Source of the DNA: Saccoglossus kowalevskii
Taxonomy: Eukaryota > Hemichordata > Enteropneusta > Harrimaniidae
DNA: 17,084 nt
NCBI RefSeq assembly: GCF_000003605.2
Contig: NW_003116456.1
Location: 270,931-288,014 of the forward strand
Direction of reading: 5' to 3'
Made by a program: the position numbers and the translations under genes. Below, in pieces: positions 1 to 7,148 of the stretch. Each line of letters opens with the position of its first letter. The first letter of the stretch is position 1. The notes beneath the pieces are model-generated. The model had not been told where the DNA came from. It saw nothing but the letters and a program-made list of their open reading frames with translations, and searched no databases.

Positions 1-36
1 CCGTCACGCTGTAACCTGTGGTGTTACGGTGACAGA
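1..36. repeat. Imperfect hairpin at the left edge
   Basis: GTCAC-gct-GTAAC pairs with GTTAC-g-GTGAC around a short loop. It could be the end of an inverted-repeat element that is cut off by the window edge, but nothing else supports that. Confidence 0.3.
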
Positions 37-130
37 TGTATAATAATATCATATAACAAATGCCAACCTGCGTCAGAATTCGTTATTATCAATAACCAAA
101 TCAACACTTATAATTTAGACCTTATATTTG

Positions 131-325
131 CGTAGTTTGAAAGCATTAGCTGTCGAGAAATTAGATACGGATATATTGCGATCTTGGCCTTATGCCATTT
201 GTTTTGAAAATCTAATCTAGTTTTGCAAGCCGAACATTTCAGGAGCATGTTTGTGAAGTTTGAAGGCGGTAGCTTTTGTTCTATTCGATGTAAATACGTA
301 CACAAATACCAATATGTTGGCCTTG
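131..325 (+). repeat. Two diverged tandem copies of a repeat, offset about 123 bp
   Basis: A block beginning AGTTTGAAAGCATTAGCT near 134 is repeated as AGTTTGAAGGCGGTAGCT near 257. Both copies run on to a TTGGCCTT motif (about 185 and 319). Between these anchors the copies are poorly conserved. The open frames that cross this area on both strands contain no recognisable domain and are taken as chance. Confidence 0.4.
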
Positions 326-439
326 ATTTTTTTTTTAGTTTTCCGCGTTATAACCCGAGGGGAAAAATAGGTACAGGCTTCAAATTTGACACAAATGTTC
401 CTCATGTGTGTTTTTACTTTTTATAATATAACTACATAA

Positions 440-1190
440 GAGAACAAATAGTCTCAAAATAGCTCCCGAAATTTGTGCAGATATTCCTTGTGCGATTCAC
501 AAGACCTTGCTACATTTTGAAATCAAAGGTCGCAATAAGATAATAATGCCGCCACAATGCGACTCACAACATCTGGGCGCATTTTTGGGAAAACGGTAAT
601 TGGAAACGTTTGAACAGATGTACGCGAATTCAGTGATAATGAGAAATCTATTTTTGAACTCGTCACTAAACAGTCATAATACAACTGCATAAAAACAGCC
701 AAGCATCATTGAATCAAAGAACGACGTCAAGTAAACTAATGCCTGGGCTTTAAAAACTCATACATTGTGTTTCGCATCAGTTCGTTGCACTGTTTTTAAA
801 CCATTACATTTGTAAAACGATTAAATAAGACAAATTAAATAATAGTGGCTAATTATGCATTATATATCAGTCGTGACGTGTGTTGTAGAAATGTAATACT
901 TAGAAACTGAAATCTTTAACTGGTTTAAACTGGTTTGGAGCACGTGTTCGGATACATTTAAGTGAACACTTAGTAATGTTAGAATAGTCAATAGATAGAC
1001 AGTTGTTGATCCGACTTCTGATGAATGTATCATATTTAACAAAGGGCTATTTTATTGCTCAATTAAATATCACTGTTTCTTTTTATTCAGTTCATGTAAT
1101 TGTACTCCAGTTAGTATTGGTGCTTCAAATTTCCAAAAGAACATTATTTTTATGTTTGTGATAACCGTGAACTGAAACAATTTAAAAAGG
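440..1190. other. Gene-poor stretch, nothing recognised
   Basis: AT-rich sequence with no recognisable coding block, RNA gene or terminal inverted repeats. A patch around 470-610 is somewhat less AT-rich but its translations show nothing familiar. Confidence 0.5.
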
Positions 1191-1194
1191 GGCG

Positions 1195-1242
1195 CTAATT
1201 TGCATATAATCAGCATATCTAATTTGCATATAATTAGCATAC
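1195..1242 (+). repeat. 24-bp tandem duplication (two copies)
   Basis: The unit CTAATTTGCATATAATCAGC... at 1195-1218 is repeated at 1219-1242 with few changes. Each copy holds TTTGCATATAAT, which resembles an octamer/POU site, but no gene start is visible next to it. Confidence 0.7.
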
Positions 1243-1418
1243 CAATCACACATTTCAAAGAATTGCAATGTCATCATCTGTTTACTCAACATAATGTAAT
1301 TTTTTACTATATTGAGATTGATAATTAATACCCTGGTTAATTACACACCATGAACCGTTAATAATATCATTCTTTAAAACACTGTTTATGAGCTTGTTTT
1401 CAAAGATTTTGAGATTTG

Positions 1419-1620
1419 GAGCTTTGATTACTTTAAAGCAGTCGAAAAGGGACAACGTAAGTGGTGCAAAACATGTTTGGGTCTACCTCTGAATGCCACA
1501 AATGAGGCAGTTATTGGAGAGTGTGGTCGTATGCCTATCCATGATTCAGGTATAACGCTATTACTTCTTACAACATATTGCAAATACAAAAATATTCTTG
1601 ACATGACAAACCAATTATAA
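1419..1620 (+). pseudogene. C-terminal fragment of a non-LTR retrotransposon polyprotein
   Basis: One plus-strand frame (codon phase of 1441) reads FDYFKAVEKGQRKWCKTC, then LGLPLNATNEAVIGECGRMP, then an isoleucine- and leucine-rich stretch and CKYKN. The order 'K-C-K-x-x-LGLP-x-x-x-x-NxAVxGExGRxP' is typical of the segment after the reverse transcriptase domain in CR1/Jockey-type elements, where it precedes the final helical part. No start codon, RT core, or 3' tail of the element is attached, so this is a short dead fragment. Assignment comes from motif recognition only. The overlapping minus-strand open frame is a shadow. Confidence 0.6.
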
Positions 1621-1679
1621 TGGTTAGTGTTTATAGTAATGTACACTGTAAATCTTGGGAGCACTTTTATGTTTTTCAT

Positions 1680-1860
1680 TGAAACACACTGTTTTATTGT
1701 ATTTTCTACCAAAACAGTAGTGTTTTAGTATTTTTAGAAAAGTGTTTTGGGAGTTATTATTATCATTTATTGTAAACAAAGAAAAATACACGTTTTCAGA
1801 AAAAAGTGTTTTTCGGGAACATAAATGTGACATTAAAGTGTTTATTGATAGGACATTCAC
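1680..1860 (-). repeat. Diverged inverted copy of the 2240-2480 repeat (possible left arm)
   Basis: Near 1817 GGGAACATAAATGTGAC matches the reverse complement of the 2300 area (GTGAACACAAATGTGCC). Both sides are rich in AAACAGT/ACTGTTTT and GTGTTTT words. A local hairpin ACTGTTTT...AAAACAGT also lies at about 1688-1718. The match is patchy, so a fold-back element is only suggested. Confidence 0.3.
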
Positions 1861-1869
1861 GGACTAATG

Positions 1870-2230
1870 CATCTAACTTTATGCAAGCAGTATTAACAAA
1901 ATTGAGTGAAAAGTCTGGGGACTTGTAAGTCAACATTATGGTATAAGTGCCAACTCGATAATCATCGAAGGTGATTCAACGCATAATGAAATGGTGATGA
2001 CATTAACTTCAGAAAATAGTTTTACGTCAAGCACCAAGTTGTGGAAAAATTAATTGCATGTACGTTTATATGGTCTTACCAACCTACAATTAGAATTCGA
2101 GAGACGTGCTGAATTAAATACCTCGTAGCCTAATGGACTTTGATACTCCGCATTTGGTGTACGGTAGTTGTAATTATAATCAAATCAGAGCATTATTCGA
2201 AAAATGTTCAATTTGAAACACTTCAGTAAG
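1870..2230. other. Gene-poor stretch, nothing recognised
   Basis: No coding block, RNA gene or repeat boundary could be supported here. If the flanking inverted copies really form a fold-back element, this would be its central spacer. Confidence 0.4.
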
Positions 2231-2239
2231 CAAAATTTC

Positions 2240-2500
2240 CAACGATGTTTCAACCCAAAACACCACACGATAAATTTGTTAATGTATAAGGCACATTTGT
2301 GTTCACGAGAATAACTAAAACAGTTTTCTTCGGAACTGTTTTATTCTGAAATACTTTTAAAAACAAACACACATGCAATGTTTCAACCTAAAACACTCGA
2401 CAATGCATGTTTCATAAGTGTATACGACATGTATAAGATTAAATAATACACTTTTCTTCCAAACTGTTTTCGAAGCACGTCCTAAAACAAACACACAATA
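2240..2500 (+). repeat. Diverged tandem duplication, period about 130 bp
   Basis: ATGTTTCAACCCAAAACAC at 2245 recurs as ATGTTTCAACCTAAAACAC at 2378. AACTGTTTT recurs at 2334 and 2462, and AAAACAAACACAC recurs near 2358 and 2483. The anchors keep their order with offsets of 125-133 bp, so this is a tandem duplication with small indels. The 69-codon frame that crosses the second copy shows no domain. Confidence 0.65.
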
Positions 2501-2544
2501 TACTAATATAAGTGTTCATATAGCGTCTACGGTATGCATCTATA

Positions 2545-3530
2545 ATAGACAAAATTCTTATTATCCACTGTATGCATCATATTTATTAGAAAAACAAAGC
2601 CCACACACGTTAGCAGTGCCAACATAATACTGTGCATGTAGCGATAAATTTATTGATTTTAGTATTTTCATATGCAAGTGTGCATGTACCTATCATAAGT
2701 TGAATAACCAATGGAATTAAACATGCACTGTGTTGTTATCAATGTTCGAGTTAGTAGCTGGATGACGCAGCGCTAGACAGACATTAATTTCTTGTGATCT
2801 AATCATTATAGTCATATTCTTCATAGCCATTATTCTATTGGCCCAGCCTCAATGTTGAATTCCATATAATATGGTGATTACCACACACCTGTGTACATTT
2901 GCGTATAATTTAAACGAGCTTATCTAAGTCTCCAATAATAAATAATCATTTCATTTTAGAAATTGCATTAATACAATAAATACAATATGATAACAAATAT
3001 TGAACAATTTAGTTTGCTACTTCTTTGAGGAACATTTTAAGATACCTTTCGTAAATGACGGTGTTCACGATGATCACTATTATATGTTGCGTGTTCAAGT
3101 AACTGGTAACTCGTGTTGTGTGCATGTTCATTCAATGAATGAATTTTACTATCAGAGTGTGTGGACAGCTGGCATACTCGAATAATGCCTTTTTTTGATT
3201 TTGTGAGCAAAAAAGGAAACCTGATACCAAATAAAATTGAAAGTATGATGATATTGTTACTCCGTTACGAAATGTGTGGAAAGTGTAATTGATAGAGCCA
3301 AGGTCGGCAGCTGTGTACTGCATTGTTATTTGTAACGGCCTCCATTCATTTCATTGTGTGCGGGTTGTTTCATTGTTTGTGCGTTAGGTAAATATAGTTT
3401 CAAATTATCACCATTTGACGGATAGAAAATTGAAAAATGAATGAAATATAATGGTTGTAGTGCAGATTCAAGTATTGAGTGAGAATGGGATTGCAATCGA
3501 TTAAAATTAATTTTCCAGAAAGCACGTTTA
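2545..3530. other. Gene-poor stretch, nothing recognised
   Basis: AT-rich DNA without a supported gene. The only structure noted is a perfect small hairpin, TTCATTC-AAT-GAATGAA, at 3128-3144. Short open frames on both strands here overlap each other and contain no recognisable motifs. Confidence 0.5.
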
Positions 3531-3534
3531 ATTA

Positions 3535-3750
3535 ATGACTTTTTATTTGTTCAACTATTTTTTTTGTGTTTCTCCCATAAATTTGATGTGCCCGGAGATA
3601 TTGCATACGAAACAACAATACCACTTGAGAAAAGATTGGGCACTTTTATTTATGTTATTCAGTTCATTACTCATCTGTTTTGAAGTTGCAATGTTCAAAA
3701 TTCTTGGGTATAGTATCTACAGTTTCGTAAAAGGTTTGATTTTCAGTTAA
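3535..3750 (+). other. Hydrophobic 71-codon open frame, unassigned
   Basis: The frame has two hydrophobic stretches separated by a charged RKDW patch (about residues 32-35), so it could contain membrane helices. No family motif was recognised and no splice or promoter context supports it. AT-rich DNA often yields such Phe/Leu/Ile-rich frames by chance, and that is the simplest reading. Confidence 0.12.
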
Positions 3751-3760
3751 AACACTTATA

Positions 3761-4120
3761 CCGTGTTCACACGTGTGCTGCATACCCGGCTTGACTAACT
3801 TGGTAAACAATCAAACAGTGGTTTTAATTGGTCCTGTGTTCATACGTGTATAAACACTAAACTGATCCGGCGTTGATATCGACCGCCATTTTCTTGAAAA
3901 TACTTGCAATGAATTGACTCCAAAGCTAGGCTGACATTGAAGGCGTGCATTTAAACGGCGTTATTGTTCAGGCGTGCTAAAACCGTTTCTGTAAATACGG
4001 GGTGCCGGTCGAGACATTTTAGGCCGTCTTAATATAAATCGGCGTGGCGTCGGCTTATCTTCTGCGCACGTTTGTCAACGCTGGCTTAACTATAAAGCTG
4101 GTATTTCAGCTGCACATAAT
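3761..4120. repeat. Less AT-rich island with a 73-bp-spaced direct repeat
   Basis: CGTGTTCACACGTGT near 3762 recurs as TGTGTTCATACGTGT near 3835. The island also holds a CCGCCATTTT word (about 3882), which resembles a YY1 site. The two ends show faint inverted similarity (GCTGCATACCCGGCTT against the reverse complement of the 4090-4115 area), as in a decayed DNA transposon derivative, but this is too weak to set boundaries. Confidence 0.25.
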
Positions 4121-4378
4121 TTTCTTTGAGCAACTATCTGGATACATCGCCCCAAATAGTATAACAAACGTTTTTTTATACTATCAGTTATGTTTGGCAT
4201 AGCATTGTCTACAGACATCTTCTTTAGAATTATTCCATATCCTTCACGTGGCTGAGTAATATGTCATCATTTAAATTGTCTAATATTATTGCTAGAAGGT
4301 AAACAAACGCTTGATCATAACCCTTAAAATCACGTTTGAAACAACAGGACCGGTAATCAACAGATGATGAAGACGTAG

Positions 4379-4678
4379 TTGAAACACTTCAACTATAAAG
4401 TGTCGCAACATCTAACTGTAACTGCTTCTGCATGTTTCATGGCTTTTTGGAGTATGTGCCAGGAATTTATTCACATCTTTATTAATGCACCACTATCATA
4501 CATGTCATCTCAAAATATTTCTATTTGTGGTCTATCAGATAAAACGTATGGGTTTACTTGTTACATAATAGTGCCTTTGATCTGTGTCAGCATACGAGTT
4601 CTTTTGTTAAGTGTGGAGTTTGAAAATTATGATAATTATTTTCTTCAGCGAACAATAATTTTCCATGTTATTATATGA
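4379..4678 (+). other. Hydrophobic 99-codon open frame, possibly a membrane-protein relic
   Basis: Two hydrophobic segments are seen. One is around residues 13-38 and contains FMAFWSMC. The other is around 60-80 and reads YIIVPLICVSIRVLLLS. They are separated by a linker with NIS and ICGLSD. A Trp-bearing helix, a short loop with a Cys, then a Pro-bearing helix is the order of TM4-loop-TM5 in class A GPCRs. No conserved GPCR signature is present, neighbouring exons were not found, and the match to the receptor at 7.1-9.4 kb is not convincing. A chance frame is equally likely. Confidence 0.18.
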
Positions 4679-4848
4679 TCAATACTGTTGTCCTTGAGTG
4701 ACCAAATAGCTCAGTTGCATTTCTAGAGGCCGGACTACGGAATAAGGCCATATCGTATCTTATTTTAAGTGAGTTTGGCGTATGTGCTCTGGTTTTATTG
4801 TCTATTTCGCTTGGTATATAACGCCATACTGTAAACACTTCCCATTTA

Positions 4849-5055
4849 GTGGGTATGACGTTTCCTTATGGCAATTACATCGCTTATTTACTTTCGTGTT
4901 TTAGGTTGCGGTTTTTTATCATTGGCAAGTTGGTGTTTGTTTTTACTGTCAATTGTGTGTTTTATGTTGTCAATTCAACTATAGCTCACTTTGATAATAT
5001 TTTTTTTGCCAATTTTCTTGAGATCGTTCCCTGTCGGAAAGCACTTGTCGATTAA
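4849..5055 (+). other. Hydrophobic 68-codon open frame, unassigned
   Basis: The frame is rich in Phe, Val and Ile and could encode one or two membrane helices. Apart from lying near the 4379 frame, nothing suggests a gene. The polypyrimidine-AG just before it (CCCATTTAG at about 4841-4849) could be a splice acceptor but is unproven. Confidence 0.1.
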
Positions 5056-5136
5056 AGTAAGAATCACCTGCTGATGATATTACGGACGTTGTAGCTATAT
5101 GGTTGGCAAACTATATGACATTACTATACATGGTCG

Positions 5137-5142
5137 TTTATT
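5137..5142 (-). promoter_or_regulatory. AATAAA polyadenylation signal candidate, minus strand
   Basis: TTTATT on the plus strand is the complement of the canonical AATAAA hexamer. It lies about 100 bases past the stop at 5242 of the weak minus-strand gene candidate. The hexamer is common by chance in DNA this AT-rich. Confidence 0.25.
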
Positions 5143-5241
5143 TCTTCTCTTCTCCGTGGGAAATGTAGTTTCAGCAGGTTGAAATGTATGGTGCCTTCAG
5201 AAGTCTTCAGAAAAGATGCAATTCTTCTGGCGATTAGTCTG

Positions 5242-5691
5242 TTACAAATTCCTTCTTTGTGCAATGCTCCAAAATGCCCCTTTTGAAAATAATCCCCTAA
5301 CTTTCGGCACGTAAAACTTGACTCCCAATCTGAAGTGTGGCACTTGGAAATGAGTATTGTAACATGTGGCAAATGCCCCACCCCCTTGGGCAAAAAGATC
5401 AGCTAAATTTCCACCAAAAGTAGGCATACCTGTATACCTGCATGTATTGGACCAGCTACAGTGCCCTGGACAGCTATCACAGGTTACATAAAAAAACACA
5501 AGCACATTGGTAGTCATTATGCAAAGCAAGACATAGCCACAAACATGTTAGAAAAGTCAAAGACATTACAAAGACACACACAGACATATAAATACTAACT
5601 TTCTAGGATCTTGATTTGCGTACTCCACAGTGGAACGATATGGATCAATAGTATAGTCAGGCATCTTTATTTTACTATTGGATGCAGCCAT
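5242..5691 (-). CDS. Weak two-exon gene candidate of unknown function
   Basis: On the minus strand an ATG at 5691 in good context (ataATGG) opens MAASNSKIKMPDYTIDPYRS, continuing to QDPRK. The frame meets a plausible donor (AAA|GTTAGT) at 5600/5599. A pyrimidine-rich tract ending GTGATAG at 5474 could accept the splice. Joining 5691-5600 to 5473-5242 keeps the frame, giving 107 residues and a stop. The second part is rich in Cys, Gly and Phe (CPGHCSW, GGNLADLFAQGGG). An AATAAA follows on the same strand at 5142-5137. A second, overlapping open frame runs on to 5124, so the true exon 2 could differ. No family was recognised. The Met-Ala-Ala start and polar, proline-containing first exon look protein-like, but the model is unproven. 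Confidence 0.25.
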
Positions 5692-5699
5692 TATCTTAT

Positions 5700-6730
5700 G
5701 GAGTCTAAATTACGAGTTTGAATTTTTCGAAGAGCGACAAATGCTTTTCACAGGGATAATTTAAAACACTGTCACAACAGCATGCTGCATTATAATTGTC
5801 ACATCCCTGTCGAATTAGTGGTTCATGCTTATTTGAATCCGACATAACAGACCGATTTATGCCTTCCTAGACTCAAACTTTCATCTAATCAGAGAATTCC
5901 AAATAGAGATGACTTCCCACAAATGATAGAGGGCGCTATATCCAAACATTTGTCTTTATTTACAATATTGAAACTGGGTGACGTACTTTACGAAACAGTA
6001 TCCTGTATCGCCGCATTTATCCGCTCTGCATATAATTTGTATTGGGTTTTCTTGTTTAGGAATAATCGACTCTCGTTTGCCATATATGTGTATGGTATGC
6101 TTATATAGGATAGAGCCTTCATGCAGAAATGAGGTCAACACAAATATAACTGTCCAACCAGTTTAAAGCATGATACAACATTTTGGTTTCCTGACTATAA
6201 TATACGTTATCAGTCATAATATTTTGCATTCATTTTATGATTGTACAAAAAAATAGCTATTTGTTGTAGTTCATTGAAAATAATGCTGTTACATAACGAA
6301 AATGAAATTCAGGTCCATAATAACGAAACACCGAACACACAAACAACATCAACATGTAATTCACCAAATAGGGCACAAATTCATTTTCAATGCCATACAG
6401 TTTAATGCATTTTGACCCACGCTAGTCCACGTTATTGATTACGTATAAATATACATTAGCGAATATAATAAAGATTACAAAATATCAAAAAAGTCAGAAA
6501 ACCCTGCGTACGTTCGAGATATAAAATAGCTATTAAATGTATCCATAACACAATACACGTTTACAAGTCGTGTTTTGTAAACTGTATTGATATAGTACTT
6601 ATCATGCATACTTGAATGAGATGAACTTCGCCACACCCACATATCTATCAAAATAGAGGGCGAATTATATTGCATATATACCTATAAGCGGTGGTTATCC
6701 TTTGTCAGAAACTACAATTGGCTACGGATA
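5700..6730. other. Gene-poor stretch upstream of the receptor gene
   Basis: No coding block, RNA gene or clear repeat was recognised. The short frames on both strands between 5923 and 6166 overlap each other and look like chance. Distal regulatory DNA of the receptor gene may lie here, but nothing specific can be pointed to. Confidence 0.45.
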
Positions 6731-7135
6731 AATTATGTATTTATTTAATGTAATCTAATTGTTTTTTGCCGAATATGGCAGTTCTGCGCGATTGGCGTCA
6801 TGCAATGACGTTACTTCATCACAAAAGCTATCATATTATACCGCCAATATCAATGTGCGGAAGTTTGTTCTCCGAAGAACAGTGCGGTGGACAAAGTTAC
6901 AATAGTCGATGTAATTCCATTCTACATAAATTTATGTATTTATTTAATGTAACCTAATTATGTTATGCCAAATATGGCATTGCTGCGCGACTGACGTCAT
7001 ACAGTGAAACAGACACACGTTACAATACTAAAGTCATCATACTATTCCCCCGTTATCAATGTGTGAACGTGTGTTCTCGGAAGCGCAGTACAATGGACAA
7101 CGTTACAACAGTCGATGCAATTCCATTTTACTTGA
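6731..7135 (+). repeat. Tandem duplication of the receptor gene's leader and first codons
   Basis: Copy A (about 6731-6932) and copy B (about 6930-7135) are collinear at an offset of 199-206 bp. Shared anchors are TATGTATTTATTTAATGTAA (6734 and 6933), AATATGGCA followed by CTGCGCGA, ATCAATGTG (6850 and 7056), TTACAA-AGTCGATG and ATTCCATT. Copy B contains the receptor start codon at 7093. The matching position in copy A, 6887, is GTG, after which the frame reads VDKVTIVDVIPFY against MDNVTTVDAIPFY in the real gene. In the 78 bases starting at 6851 and 7057, I count 19 substitutions and no indel, so about 76% identity. Copy A then runs directly into copy B. Confidence 0.9.
6992..6999. promoter_or_regulatory. 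Perfect CRE palindrome (TGACGTCA)
   Basis: The full cAMP-response-element palindrome lies about 100 bases before the receptor ATG. The equivalent site in the upstream copy is changed to TGGCGTCA (6793-6800), with a half-site TGACG nearby at 6806. A CREB/ATF-type factor could bind, but there is no direct evidence of a promoter. Confidence 0.4.
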
Positions 7136-7148
7136 ATTTTTCGACTAA
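7059..7148 (+). CDS. Upstream open frame overlapping the receptor start
   Basis: ATG at 7059 opens a 29-codon frame (MCERVFSEAQYNGQRYNSRC, continuing) that overlaps the start of the receptor frame and stops just inside it. The duplicated leader has the same frame from ATG 6853 (MCGSLFSEEQCGGQSYNSRC, continuing). About two thirds of positions are identical between the two copies. If used, such an overlapping uORF would reduce translation from 7093. It may equally be a by-product of the tandem duplication. Translation is not shown by anything here. Confidence 0.2.
   Translation: MCERVFSEAQYNGQRYNSRCNSILLEFFD

Noticed and set aside
1428-1712. 94-codon minus-strand frame
   Set aside because: It is antisense to the retrotransposon fragment, whose plus-strand translation carries recognisable motifs.
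3128-3144. Small perfect palindrome TTCATTC-AAT-GAATGAA
   Set aside because: Seven-base stems in AT-rich DNA are expected by chance, and no gene or operator context exists.
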